Shown: positions 35,827-45,474, counted from the stretch's first letter. The stretch: DNA of 64,000 bases from Mycobacterium sp. (GCF_029961025.1 NZ_JASBVP010000007.1:1-64000); one strand, 5' to 3'. A program made the numbers and translations. The notes: generated by a model not told the origin, from the sequence alone.

Positions 35827-37875
35827 GAGGCCTCTGAACAAGGAAGCCTGGCGGGGCGGGAAGAACGCCGACAAGGCCGTTTCTTCGGCAGTAGGTCAGA
35901 CCTGACTGGTCGACAACGTGGTCGTTCTTCCCGCCGATTCCAGTTTGGGTGAGGTCGTCGAGATGGGCAAGGGGGTGGGCCGTGGCCGTCAGGCCAGGGC
36001 CCAGGCCCCGTCTGTGCGGGTCAGGCCGCTATTGATGAGTGTGCGCAGATTGATTGCGGCGCAACGCAATCGCAGCCAGGCGTGGTTCTTCTCGACGCCG
36101 TGGTAGCGCAGTTTGATCCGCCGTCCACGGTTGGTGGCGGTCCAGGCGACGATCCGCTCGACCGTCGAACGGGTGGGGTAGGCCTGCTTGAACTCCGGCG
36201 TGCGGGCTTGTGCTCGTGCGTCGCGCAGCAGCTGCTCGTGCGGGTGGATGCTCATCGCGCGACCGTCTTTGGCCGTGGTGCAGCGGGCTCGCAGCGGGCA
36301 CTCGGCACAGACCGCGCCGAAGCTCACCGCGCGCTTGGCGGTCATGGTGCGGGTATGCCCGCCCGGGCAGGTGACGGTCCCGGCCCGCTCGTCGATGGTG
36401 AAGTCATCGAGGGTGAACCCACCTGGCACCGCGGGGACCAGCGGCTTGGGCTTGATCACGGTGTGGTGCCCAGCGCGCTGGTAGGCGGCACGCGCGGCCC
36501 CGGTGCCATACGCCGAATCGCCATACACCTCAAGACCGCCACCCCGCGCGGTGTGGGGTTGGCCAGCATCGATAGCCCCGGCGGCGACCATCGAGGTGAC
36601 CGCGTCGACCGCAGCGGCCACGCCGGCGGCCACCTGGTGGGATTCGCCCATTTCCGCTGGTACAGCGCTATCCGGTTGGGCCGAACCATGATCAGCGCCG
36701 AGCGCCCCCGCCTCGGGCTCGGCGACACCGGGTTGGCTGTCCACACGCGCGGCCCCGGCCCCGTCGTCGCTGTCGTTGCCGCTGGGTTGGTAGCGGTCGC
36801 GGGCGATCAACTTCTGGCCGACCACGGCGTCGCTGTGCTCTTCTCCGGCCGCCTTGGTCAACTCGGCGTCGGTGATCAAGGCGGTCTCGGGCTCGGCGAC
36901 CAGGTGCCCACGGAACCCGTCTTTACGGTGGGACTTCGACTTACGGGTGTGGCGGGCCTCGGTGTCCACGGTGGAGATGACACGATCCGGCGCGACCCGC
37001 CGCGCGATGCGCCACCGCCCGTCGGTGCCATCAGAGCCCTCGGCGGGCTCCACGTCTTGGCCGGCGACCAGCGCCAACAACCCCAACGCATCCGCGGCAG
37101 CGTCGGTACGCGCGGGCGCATCCGGCCCGGCCAGCTCGGCCAGCACCGCGGTCGCGTCGTTGACCAGATCCGACACCAACCCCTGCTTGGCCACCGGGTC
37201 ATCCCAATCGATGTCGGGCTTGCCCGCCTTGGAGTAGTCCAGCTTGGCGACCCGCTCGATCACCGATTGCGCGCCCGGTACCAGCCGGGCCACCTTGCGC
37301 ATCGCCGCCACCAGTTGGGTCACCGTGTCCTGGGTGGCCACCGCGTCGTCGAACACCGTCGAATCCACGCACCGTTTACGCCGCCCCCGCAAAAGCCCGG
37401 TCTCGGCGATGACCCGCGCGACCGCATCGAACACCCGGTCAGGTTGATCAGAGGCAGCGATCCGCTTGCGCCAATACACCAGCGTCGACGGGTCGAACGA
37501 GGTCTGCGTTAACGAGCGCCCGCAGGCCACCTTCCAGCGGATGTCATACCGCAGCGCCTCCGCGGTCTGCGGATCCGACAGGTCATAGAGTTCCTTGAGC
37601 ACCAGCACCGACCCGATCAGATCCGCCGGCAGCGAAGGCCGCCCGGTCGAAGAGGCGAACAAATCCGCGATGAACGAATCCGGGAACAACTCATGACGAT
37701 GCTCGGCCAAAAACGCGAAGATGCTGCCCGCCGGCACCAGCTCCCCGACCAGCGCCTGCGCGTCCAACAACTCCCGATCCGACCGCGTAACCCCTTGCAC
37801 CACAACATCATCACAGACCACATCGGGCTCAGTCGTCAGACACGCCCAGCGCTGGACGGGTTATTCAGCGCCGTC
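35827..37875 (-). mobile_element. IS1182-family element, copy 2 (intact)
   Basis: The element is 2049 bp, flanked by CTAG at 35823-35826 and 37876-37879, with terminal repeats GAGGCCTCTGAACAA and GACGGCGCTGAATAA. It is inserted in the IS1380 transposase. The transposase is a single open frame, so this copy is potentially active. Confidence 0.9.
35989..37821 (-). CDS. IS1182-family transposase (intact)
   Basis: This 610-aa DDE transposase contains TRSDRELLDAQALVGELVPA, PSLPADLIGSVLVLKELYDL, SFDPSTLVYWRKRIAAS and CVDSTVFDDAVATQD (first D), then VDTEARHTRKSKSHR, VYGDSAYGTGAARAAY (second D region), a cysteine-rich CAECPLRARC insert and STVERIVAWTATNRGRRIKL with the final E and arginines. It is collinear with the frameshifted copy at 20161-21910 but diverged in a longer alanine-rich insert near residue 370. 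The 5' end near MVQGVTRSDREL is the likely true start. Confidence 0.9.
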   Translation of the reverse strand: MVCDDVVVQGVTRSDRELLDAQALVGELVPAGSIFAFLAEHRHELFPDSFIADLFASSTGRPSLPADLIGSVLVLKELYDLSDPQTAEALRYDIRWKVACGRSLTQTSFDPSTLVYWRKRIAASDQPDRVFDAVARVIAETGLLRGRRKRCVDSTVFDDAVATQDTVTQLVAAMRKVARLVPGAQSVIERVAKLDYSKAGKPDIDWDDPVAKQGLVSDLVNDATAVLAELAGPDAPARTDAAADALGLLALVAGQDVEPAEGSDGTDGRWRIARRVAPDRVISTVDTEARHTRKSKSHRKDGFRGHLVAEPETALITDAELTKAAGEEHSDAVVGQKLIARDRYQPSGNDSDDGAGAARVDSQPGVAEPEAGALGADHGSAQPDSAVPAEMGESHQVAAGVAAAVDAVTSMVAAGAIDAGQPHTARGGGLEVYGDSAYGTGAARAAYQRAGHHTVIKPKPLVPAVPGGFTLDDFTIDERAGTVTCPGGHTRTMTAKRAVSFGAVCAECPLRARCTTAKDGRAMSIHPHEQLLRDARAQARTPEFKQAYPTRSTVERIVAWTATNRGRRIKLRYHGVEKNHAWLRLRCAAINLRTLINSGLTRTDGAWALA

Positions 37876-40257
37876 CTAGACGCCACTGGGGAGGCGCTGG
37901 CCGGGCTGCTACGGCCGGGCAATGCGGGTTCGGGTACTGCCGGCGACCACCTCAGCGTGTTGGAGGCGGCGCTGGCGCAGCTGCCGGTGGACCCCGCGCA
38001 CCAGCAGGTGATCTGTCGCACCGACGCCGGGGGCACCAGCCACGAGCTGGCCGCGGCGTGCCGCAGCCGGGGTGTGCGGTTCATCGGTGGGGTCCCGATG
38101 CCCGCGGCCCGTGCCGAGGTGATCCTCGCCCTGCCGCGATCACGCTGGCAGTCAACGATCTCCGCCGATGCCAGCGAGGTTCGCGACACCGGTGAGGTGG
38201 CCGAGATCACCGACCTGGTCTCGTTGTCGGGCTGGCCGCCCGGCACCCGGATGCTGGTGCGCCGCGAACAACCCCACCCGGGCGCGCAACTGCGCTTCAC
38301 CGACCTCGACGGTTACCGCTACCAGCTGTTTGTCACCGACCTGCCCGATGCAGACCTGGCCTACCTGGAGGCGCTCTACCGTGGCCGTGGCCGCATGGAA
38401 TGCGCCATCCGCGACCTGAAGGACACCGGGCTGGCCAACCTGCCCTCCCATGACTTCGCCATCACCAACGCGTGGCTGATGGTGGTGCTCATCGCCGCCG
38501 ACTTGCTCGCCTGGACCAAAACGCTCTGCCTGGATGGTGCGCTGGCCAGTGCCGAGCCCAAACGGCTGCGCTACACCCTGCTGCACACCGCCGGGGTGCT
38601 GGTGCGCTCGGCGCGGCGCACCACACTGCGGCTGGGCGCCAACTGGCCCTGGGCCATCGACCTGCTCACCGCGTTCACCCGACTACCCGGATGGGTCGCA
38701 GTCCCCGGCTAAACAAACCCACACCACCCACAGGGGCCCCTCGGCGACACCCCCGAGGTAGTTGAACGCTGTTTCCGCTCAGCGATGCTGATACAGCACG
38801 CCGTGAATCGACCCACCCACAACCCGTCGAGGGTTAATCGGCTCAACCACATTGCAGCACGCGAGCTTGACCGACCTCCACCGCACTCGACCCGAGCGGC
38901 AATGCCCACACAATCACCTCTCTCCAGGCCCTACCGCAAAATCTCCAGGCCCTACCGCAAAATCCGGGCTAACGCGGTGACCGCTGCGTTGTTGCGCTGC
39001 GAACTCCCCAGATTCACACCCGGCGGCGGGCCAGCAGGCGGCGCCTTCGGCGACGACCTGGCCGAGATGACCGGGTGGGTAACTCAACTGGACCACAGCT
39101 ATGTGGCGATCCAGGGGCCTCCCGGCACTGGTAAGACCTACTCGGCGGCGCATCTGGTGCACACCTTGATCACCGCCGGTCAGCGGGTCGGGATCACGGC
39201 GATGAGCCACGCGGCCATCGATCATCTGCTCGCATGGATCGTCAAAGTCTTCGGCGACACCGGTGAGAGCGAGCGGCTGCAGGCGGTGCGCAAACGCGGA
39301 TCAGAGCCCGTGCGCGACCTCACCCGCGTCACCTGTGTGGACAACAACAAGCGATGCGCGCGAGGTGAATTCAATTTAGTCGCCGGCACAACCTGGTTGT
39401 TTGCCTCCCCGGAGATGCGGGCAGCCCCTGTTGATGTGCTGCTCGTCGACGAATCCGGTCAGCTGGCGCTGGCCGATGCGCTGGCCGCTTCCTGCTCGGC
39501 GCGCAACCTGATCCTGCTCGGCGACCCGCTGCAGCTTGCCCAGGTCGTCCAGGCCGATCACCCCGGCGGCGGTGGCCGAAGCGCGCTCGAGCACATCCTC
39601 GGCGACGACGTCACCTTGCCCCCACACCGGGGAGTTTTCCTGTCGCAGACCTGGCGTCTGCACCCCGACGTGTGCTGTTTTATCTCCGAGCAGATCTATG
39701 AGGGGCGTCTGATCAGCCATCCCAGCTGCGCGCAGCAGACCACCGTGCTGGGAACCGGGCTGCGCTGGCTTGCTGCCGACCACCGCGGCAACAGCACCCG
39801 ATCACCGGAGGAAGCCGATCTGATCACCGCCGAAATCGGCGGGTTGCTCGGAACCCCGTGGACCAACCAGAAGGGTGAAGAAAAACCTTTGACGGCAGGC
39901 GATTTCATGGTGGTCGCGCCCTACAACGACCAGGTTCGCTGCATTCGTGACCGGCTCGCCCGGGATGAACGCACCACGGGGGTACCCGTCGGGACCGTGG
40001 ACAAGTTCCAAGGACAGGAAGCCTCTGTGGTGTTCTTCAGCATGGCCACCTCAACCGGCGAGGACATGACGCGCGGCACCGATTTTTTGTTCTCCCGCAA
40101 CCGGCTCAACGTCGCGATCAGCCGCGCACGCTGCCTGGCCTATCTGGTATGCACCGAGGAATTGCTCAACACCCGCGCCCGCACCGTGGACGACATGCGG
40201 CTGATCGCAACGCTCAACGCGTTCGTCGAGCGGGCACAACCGGTGACTGTCTTATGA

Positions 40258-40711
40258 GGTTGTCCGAATAAATGGCAGCGCATGCGACTTACGGCAGCGC
40301 CGACAAGCGAAGACCCGCGGCGCGCCAGCACCCGACGCGCCAGATCGGCAACCGGCACCCGCTACCTATCGCCGGGGCGGTCGGGCAAGTCTTCGATGCA
40401 ATGGTCGATCAACGCCATCAACGTGGCGAGCTTATAGGTGGCCGTGCGCAGGCCGGTCTCGAGGATCGCCACCACACGCTGCCCGAACTCACACCCTTTC
40501 GGCCCTCACAGGCCGTGCCGCAGCTGCTTCCTAACGACAGACACCACTGATCTGCAGTGTGCGCGAGAGCTGTTGCCGCACAACACCGCTGAGCGATGCA
40601 AAGCGCATCGGCAATGGACGGCGGGTGCATCGTCTGCACGGATCGCTGAACGGCTCGGCGACAGCCGCTCAGTCGTCCAGGCGATCCTGCGGCCCACCGG
40701 CGGCCTGATCG
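40258..40711 (-). pseudogene. HNH-family gene fragment and noncoding DNA
   Basis: About 40300-40500 on the minus strand duplicates part of the pseudogene at 47100-47736 (GQRVVAILETGLRTATYKLA, TLMALIDHCIE-type sequence), here with more decay. 40500-40711 holds a plus-strand piece with a helix-turn-helix-like SARIAERLGDSRSVVQAIL but no recognisable gene. Confidence 0.5.
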
Positions 40712-41947
40712 TTAGGGCAGGCCGGCGCGGTCGAATTCCCGTTGCAGGCGCGGGCGGCGGCGGTGTTTGTCGCGGAGTTCGGCGATCAACTCATCGACGG
40801 CCGCAGCTTCCGGCGACCCGGCGGCCAGGGCGCGCATCTTCGTCAACCGCCGAGCGGCGCTGCGGTAGTTGCGCGCGTCGGCGTCGGCCAGCTCGCGCTC
40901 GACCAGTCCGGAATAGACGGGCAGCACGGCGAGCGGGTCGATCTTTTCGTAGGCATTCGCGAGGTCGCTCCAGGTGTGGTCGTCGTCGAGGCCGAGCTCG
41001 TGGGCCAGCGCCCAGGCGTAGGAAATGTCGTTCAGCGATAGCTGCGCGAACAGCACCACATCGCGCGGATGCGAGGCCAGCCGCGCCATCACCTCGTCGC
41101 GGTAGTCGGGCCAGGCCGCGCCCGCGTCCCGGTACAGCCGGCCGGCGGTGGTCGACGACGGCCAGCGGCGAAACACGTGCACGCGGGCCTCGAGCAGCTC
41201 GTCGGGGCGATGGGCGCACAGCAGTTCGCACCAGTACTCGGCGGCCCGCCGTGCCTGGTGGCCGTCGTCGAAGTCGGTGGCTTGTTTGGCCCAGTCGATC
41301 GCCGCGTCGACTTCGCCGATTTCCCTCAGCGCCACGGCGGTGTCGTGCAGCCACGCGGCGACGCGCCGGTCACGGGCGTGGGTGCGGATGATCGCCTCGA
41401 CGTCGCGGTCGTAGACGGCCAGCCGCTTTGCGTTCCAGTCGAGAATGAACCACGCGTGGGAGTGCGCCGACGACCAGCGCTGGTCCTCGGGCGGGCGCGC
41501 ACCGAGCGCGGCCGCACGCTCGGCGAGCTTGGCCCGGTAGGCGGCCATGCCGTCGGCGCCCAACGCAGCCGCGTAGGCGAGCGGGTCGAGGGTGAAATAG
41601 TCGCAGTCGTTGTCGAACTGAAACTTCATCATCCAGTCGATGAGCTTGCCCGGGGCCACCCGGGCGCGCGCCGCAACGACTGGGTGCAACTCGAGAAGAT
41701 CCCGGCACGCGTCGGCGATGATTCCGCTGGAGTCGTCGGCGCGCATGATCACCTTCAGCGCTGCGGCGATCGCGCGCTGGGTCACGGCGAACACCTCGGC
41801 GGGGTCACCGGCGCCGTGGGCGGCGTTGCGCAGCATCGCGACGGCCTCATGCATCCGGGCGCCGTGCGAGTTGGCCACACTCCACCGCCACACCTCGGCG
41901 CGAGTTCTGATCAACGGCAACACCGCGTCGGCCAAAGCAGTCACCAC
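40712..41947 (-). CDS. TPR-like helical-repeat protein (DUF6880-like), function unknown
   Basis: This is about 411 aa from the GTG at 41947 (VVTALADAVLPLIRTRAEVW); the frame stays open to 42109, but that segment is arginine/proline-rich and overlaps the upstream region of the divergent gene, so I exclude it. The protein is built of helical repeats: LAYAAALGADGMAAYRAKLA, AVALREIGEVDAAIDWAKQA, YRDEVMARLASHPRDVVLFA, RNYRSAARRLTKMRALAAGS. No catalytic motif, signal peptide or membrane segment is present. Such proteins are often encoded beside SWIM zinc-finger genes, but none is present here. Confidence 0.6.
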   Translation of the reverse strand: MVTALADAVLPLIRTRAEVWRWSVANSHGARMHEAVAMLRNAAHGAGDPAEVFAVTQRAIAAALKVIMRADDSSGIIADACRDLLELHPVVAARARVAPGKLIDWMMKFQFDNDCDYFTLDPLAYAAALGADGMAAYRAKLAERAAALGARPPEDQRWSSAHSHAWFILDWNAKRLAVYDRDVEAIIRTHARDRRVAAWLHDTAVALREIGEVDAAIDWAKQATDFDDGHQARRAAEYWCELLCAHRPDELLEARVHVFRRWPSSTTAGRLYRDAGAAWPDYRDEVMARLASHPRDVVLFAQLSLNDISYAWALAHELGLDDDHTWSDLANAYEKIDPLAVLPVYSGLVERELADADARNYRSAARRLTKMRALAAGSPEAAAVDELIAELRDKHRRRPRLQREFDRAGLP

Positions 41948-42119
41948 ACCATCATGCGGGCGAGAAACCACACCCACCGCGACGGGCCGGTCGCCGTGAA
42001 GCGCGGCAGGCACGCAGCCGCAAGGCTGCCGAACATCCCGGAGATGGGGTGCAAGTCGGCCCCGCCCAGGCGCGGGTCGGCGGCCCAAACTCGTCGAACC
42101 CGGCTGCAATGATGACGGT

Positions 42120-43241
42120 ATGTCGTTGACCGCATCGCCTGCCGCGCCGGTGAGCCCTGGCGGGCGTGTGGAGGTGTTGTTCGAGGAATTGGCGCAGTTG
42201 GCCGGTCAGCGCAATGCGATTGACGGGCGCATCGTGCAGTTCGTCGCCGAGCTGGACCGCGACGAGCTGTGGGGTGCGACGGGGGAGCGGTCGGTGGCGG
42301 CGTTGGTGGCCTGGAAGCTCGGGGTGTCCTCGGCCAATGCCCACACGATCGCCACCGTGGCACATCGGCTGGAGCGGTTTCCGCGCTGCGCGGCGGGCCT
42401 GGCCGAGGGGCGGTTGTCGCTGGATCAGCTTGGTGTGATCGCCGCACGGGCGGGCGAGGCGTCCGATGAGCATTACGCGGCGCTGGCGCGGGTGGCCACG
42501 GTCAACCGGCTGCGCACCGCGGTGAAGTTGGAACCGCGGCCCCAACCCGATTCGCGGCCGCAACCGGAGGGCTCGATCACCAAGACCTCCGGCGAGCAGT
42601 CCTGCTGTTGGCGGATCACCCTTCCCCACGACGAGGCGGCGATGTTCGACGCGGCGCTGGCGTCTCATCGGGAGGCGCTGATCGCCGAGTGGAAGCACGA
42701 TAACGGCAACGCCGAGCGCACATCGAAGAATTGTCCCCCGTTGCCTGGCAGTATCGAGGCGTTTCTGCGCCTGGTCGAGGCCGGATGGGACGCTGAGGCG
42801 GCTCGGCGCCCGCACGGGCAGCACACCACGGTGGTGGTGCACGTCGACGCCTGCCAGCGCGCCGCGGCGCTGCATCTGGGTCCGTTGCTGAGCGACGCGC
42901 AACGCCGATACCTGACCTGTGATGCCAGCTGTGAAGTCTGGTTCGAACGCGACGGCGAGGTCATCGGCGCCGGCCGGGCGACTCGGGTGATCAACCGGCG
43001 GCTGCGCCGCGCGCTCGAGCACCGCCATCCCACGTGCGCGGTGCCCGGCTGTGGGGCGACCCGCGGTCTGCACGCGCACCACATCCGGCACTGGGAAGAC
43101 GGCGGTCTGACCGTGTTATTCAAGATCAGATTTCTCTGTTATTTGGACCGTTATCCATCAGGAAAATGGCTGGTGAAAGCACCGGCGAAGACCTGGGTGT
43201 CGTTTGATATATGCGACGTGACTCGGATGGGCGATACCTGA
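42120..43241 (+). pseudogene. REP13E12-type DUF222-HNH gene, broken in the HNH motif
   Basis: Residues 1-332 are a normal 13E12-family protein: a DUF222 domain (VEVLFEELAQLAGQRNAIDG, SANAHTIATVAHRLERFPRC) and the first half of an HNH nuclease (CAVPGCGATRGLHAHHIRHW, EDGGLT). At 43116 the sequence departs from the expected TELxNLVLVCPYHHR and reads LFKIRFLCYLDRYPSGKWLV to a new stop. The missing 3' part lies 3.4 kb downstream at 46524. The intervening DNA carries VapBC genes and an HNH-like protein. The truncated nuclease lacks its final histidine and is presumably inactive. Confidence 0.85.
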
Positions 43242-43287
43242 AAATGGGTCCGGTGATAGTTGGGTGATCACTGACGGTAAGCACACA

Positions 43288-43315
43288 TCACATGTGAATG
43301 TCATGCGCATGTGAT
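43288..43315. promoter_or_regulatory. Palindromic operator-like sites upstream of vapBC
   Basis: TCACATGTGA (43288-43297) is a perfect 10-bp palindrome, and CATGTGAT (43308-43315) repeats its half site one helical turn downstream, just before the ATG at 43327. VapB-type antitoxins commonly autoregulate through such sites. Confidence 0.6.
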
Positions 43316-43326
43316 AGTTTGTGGCT

Positions 43327-43557
43327 ATGGCAGTTGCGATTCAGATCAAAGATGTCCCTGAAGAAGTTCGCGACGCCCTGGCCGCCCGCGCCGCGGCGCG
43401 CGGTCAGTCCACCCAAACGTATCTGCGATCACTGTTGGAACGGGAGTACCAGGCTCAACGCAACCGGCAGCTCTTAGAAGCGTTGGCTGGTCATCGCAGC
43501 CTTACCATGACAGCCGAGGAAGTGACGGCCGTCATTCGCGCCGACCGCGACGGGTGA
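43327..43557 (+). CDS. vapB: VapB/FitA-type ribbon-helix-helix antitoxin
   Basis: This 76-aa protein (from ATG 43327) has a ribbon-helix-helix N-terminus, VAIQIKDVPEEVRDALAARA, followed by GQSTQTYLRSLLEREYQ and a C-terminal toxin-binding tail (EVTAVIRADRDG). It precedes the VapC gene by 10 bp. It would bind the palindromes just upstream to repress the pair and neutralise the toxin through its tail. Confidence 0.85.
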   Translation: MAVAIQIKDVPEEVRDALAARAAARGQSTQTYLRSLLEREYQAQRNRQLLEALAGHRSLTMTAEEVTAVIRADRDG

Positions 43558-43567
43558 GTCCCCGCCT

Positions 43568-43972
43568 GTGATCGTCGTGGATGCGGGTGTGCTGGTGTTG
43601 GCGCTTACGAGCGACACGTCCCACGGCGATGCGGCACGCTCAGCCCTCAACGACGACGACGGCTGGATTGCACCCGCCCACATGCCGGGCGAGGTGCTAC
43701 GCACCCTCCACAAAGCCGTACTGCGCAACCAATTGGAGCCCGAGGACGCCGAGGCCGCCGCCGACACCGCCACCACACTCGCCATCGAATACGTACTTCC
43801 TGATGCACTGCTCCTGCGCACCGCCTGGGCCTGGCGGCACAACATCTCGATCTACGACGGCCTGTATGTCGCGGTCGCCGCCGAACGCTCTGCCGCCGTG
43901 ATCACCGTCGACAGCCACTTGGCCAGTGCCACTGAGCAGCTCGGTATCACCGTCGCGATCACCCTGATCTAG
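43568..43972 (+). CDS. vapC: VapC-type PIN-domain toxin (RNase)
   Basis: This 134-aa protein starts at GTG. It has PIN catalytic acids in IVVDAGVLVLAL (D5), the HMPGEVLRTLHK helix (glutamate), SIYDGLYVAVAAE (aspartate) and AAVITVDSHLAS (last aspartate). The family cuts specific RNAs, often tRNA. It is intact and paired with the VapB above. It lies within the DNA that separates the two halves of a REP13E12 gene. Confidence 0.88.
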   Translation: MIVVDAGVLVLALTSDTSHGDAARSALNDDDGWIAPAHMPGEVLRTLHKAVLRNQLEPEDAEAAADTATTLAIEYVLPDALLLRTAWAWRHNISIYDGLYVAVAAERSAAVITVDSHLASATEQLGITVAITLI

Positions 43973-44223
43973 ATCCGCCGGCTACGGGGGTAAGCGGCTG
44001 GCGTGGGGGTAGATAAACGACTTGCCAGCAAGGCCAGATGTTTATGCCGAAAACAGTACCGATTTGGAAAAATACCCTTTTGAACCCAACACCGCTGTTT
44101 AACCCAAAGTCAGCGAACGTGTCCATGCGCCGAGCGGCCATGCGGGCCGTAATCCATCTACCGACCTAAAATGCCCAAGCAGCCGGATCGCGGGACGACG
44201 GCTAGACCGGAAGGTTCACTTAC
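43973..44223. other. Intergenic, AT-richer, no gene seen
   Basis: This holds about 250 bp of markedly lower GC than the surroundings (for example CCGAAAACAGTACCGATTTG), consistent with acquired DNA and with a promoter for the following gene. Confidence 0.4.
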
Positions 44224-45120
44224 TTGGCAAGCAAGCGCAACCGCACGCGCCCGACGTGCATGTTCTGTGAAAGTGATGCACCGATTACCCGCGAGCACAT
44301 CTTCCGATCGTCGTGGAAGCGCAAGATCGATACCAGCGAACACCTCGTGGCCTTGCCGTTTTTCGAACGAACTGTCACCCACTACAGGCCGGACGGGTCC
44401 GTGAGACGAACGAAATCGGAAGACCTATTCTGCACGAGCGTCAAACGGGTGTGTGCACCGTGCAACAACACCTGGATGAACGACCTGGATTCAATTGTGG
44501 AGCCGTGGGTCTTTGACCCCAACAACGACGACAACCGCTGTGATCCAGCGCAATTTCGGCGCTGGGCTATCAAGGTCGCGTTGCTGCGCTTGTATTACGA
44601 GGAACCGCTTGTTATCGAACCTGGGGATACGGCGAAAGTTTATGCCGGTGGGGATATCCCGGACTGGCACGTGTTCATCGGTCACACACAGCACCCGGAA
44701 CACCGGCACGCCTACTGTGGAGTCGGCCCCGTCGTGGCAGTCCCACCAGGTGGAAAAATGTATGGACTCACGCAAGTGTCGTGGACACTTGGCCACAGCC
44801 TGGTCGTAGCCATCCGCGTCGTCGTCCGGCACGATTACGAACCACCATTCAGCGAGTTCAACGAGCTATCGCGGAATTGCCTCAAGAACTTCAAGCAATA
44901 CAACCGCTGGCGTGGCATCGAAGTGCTTGAGGTACTACCCGGCGCGAAGCAGATGCCTAGCGTCCGTTCACTACCAGCGCTACCCACCCCGGAAGTGCAA
45001 CGGCTCGTCTGGCTCTTTACACCTCACCCGATTTCACCGATCGCGTCTCACGTGCGCGAGGCGAACGACGGAATGCGCCAGCTGGCAGAAGAACTCGGCC
45101 TGCAGCTCCTTGACAGCTGA
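44224..45120 (+). CDS. HNH-type zinc-binding nuclease-like protein
   Basis: This 298-aa protein has an N-terminal treble-clef: CMFCESDAPITREHIFRSSW (CxxC plus EH) and, after a loop, CTSVKRVCAPCNNTWMNDLD (CxxC then N), the arrangement of HNH endonucleases found in phage and defence islands. The remainder (110-298; RRWAIKVALLRLYYEEPLVI, GLTQVSWTLGHSLVVAIRVV) is not recognised. The start shown is a TTG giving MASKRNRTRPTC; no ATG or GTG lies closer to the zinc finger. It is a standalone gene with low-complexity DNA after it. Confidence 0.65.
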   Translation: MASKRNRTRPTCMFCESDAPITREHIFRSSWKRKIDTSEHLVALPFFERTVTHYRPDGSVRRTKSEDLFCTSVKRVCAPCNNTWMNDLDSIVEPWVFDPNNDDNRCDPAQFRRWAIKVALLRLYYEEPLVIEPGDTAKVYAGGDIPDWHVFIGHTQHPEHRHAYCGVGPVVAVPPGGKMYGLTQVSWTLGHSLVVAIRVVVRHDYEPPFSEFNELSRNCLKNFKQYNRWRGIEVLEVLPGAKQMPSVRSLPALPTPEVQRLVWLFTPHPISPIASHVREANDGMRQLAEELGLQLLDS

Positions 45121-45309
45121 ACCATCAACCCCAACCAACCAACCCAACACCTTCAACCCAACCCACCAGGCAACCTGGCAACCTGGCAACCACCCAAAAC
45201 CTAGGCAAACTGCGCTGCAGCCAGCTGGTGCAACACACTTGCCGTGCAACAGCGCGGCACCACCCACAGCCACGGCAACCTGCTGAGGTCCTGTGCAACC
45301 ACCGCGCTC
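45121..45309. repeat. C/A-rich low-complexity DNA with short tandem repeats
   Basis: The plus strand is rich in AACC/CAACC units and contains GGCAACCT repeated about 2.5 times (near 45169-45192). There are no spacers of regular size, so it is not a CRISPR. No gene is seen. Confidence 0.55.
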
Positions 45310-45474
45310 GCCGTGGAAGGTCTACACCGCACGGTGAAGCTCGGCGACCTGCTCATCGCCGCCGCCGAACGTGCGCAGCTCGTGGTGCTGCACTACGACC
45401 GTGACTTCGATCGGATAGCGACGATCACCAGTCAGCCCACGGAATGGGTGGCGCCACCAGGAACCGTCGACTAA
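45310..45474 (+). pseudogene. VapC-type PIN toxin, C-terminal remnant
   Basis: The end of a PIN protein survives: HRTVKLGDLLIAAAERAQLV, VLHYDRDFDRIA and TEWVAPPGTVD. The D of GDLLIAAAE and of HYDRDFD are the two C-terminal catalytic acids; the N-terminal half is lost. Confidence 0.75.

Larger units (their letters stand above)
35322..38712 (+). pseudogene. IS1380-family transposase split by IS1182
   Basis: The 5' part (35322-35826) has GLVVTTGGRGVVAHAGTRLL, GRVLTDLAVAIGDGATAISD and GWYVIDIDGVLIEADSDKHY (first aspartates of the core), then GFGFYPLLAVL; the 3' part (37876-38712) continues DATGEALAGLLRPGNAGSGT, VICRTDAGGTSHELAAACRS (second aspartate), ALYRGRGRMECAIRDLKDTG (glutamate) and LGANWPWAIDLLTAF. 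The junction is in frame once IS1182 and one CTAG are removed. Confidence 0.88.
35203..38968 (+). mobile_element. IS1380-family element carrying a nested IS1182
   Basis: The ends are inverted repeats CCCGGATTTTGC(A/G)GTAG, and the element is flanked by 4-bp repeats CTAA (35199-35202 and 38969-38972). Without the nested 2049-bp IS and its extra CTAG it is ~1713 bp, the usual size for the family. Near the right end TCTCCAGGCCCTACCGCAAA is duplicated in tandem (38921-38941 and 38942-38962). Confidence 0.9.
32948..40257 (+). pseudogene. TM0106-type RecB-like nuclease/DNA2-like helicase gene split by nested ISs
   Basis: The two parts, 32948-35202 and 38973-40257, join in frame (GPAPNAVTAALLR) when the IS at 35203-38968 and one CTAA are removed, giving ~1,180 residues. 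N-terminus: LLTPSKITAWLDCAHFLTLR, VAYEPVDAKLT (PD-(D/E)xK) and cysteines CPHCTFCEFFELC (Fe-S type). Middle: an RNase H-like exonuclease DVFLDFEGHPFW, SYNEDDVRA. C-terminus: superfamily 1 helicase with GPPGTGKTYSAA, LLVDESGQLA, GDPLQLAQV, TVDKFQGQEA and RLNVAISRA. The start may be GTG 32948 or GTG 33110, the latter closer to the LLTPSKITAWL block that begins most homologues. A repair or defence enzyme, inactivated here. Confidence 0.85.

Noticed and set aside
36082..37512. 476-aa plus-strand frame opposite the IS1182 transposase
   Set aside because: Shadow of the intact transposase on the minus strand.
43110..43130. Group II intron or intein at the 13E12 break
   Set aside because: No reverse transcriptase, no GTGCG-type 5' end and no intein blocks in either insert.
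45121..45309. CRISPR array or coding repeat in the AACC-rich stretch
   Set aside because: Repeat units are short and irregular with no spacers; it is simple low-complexity DNA.
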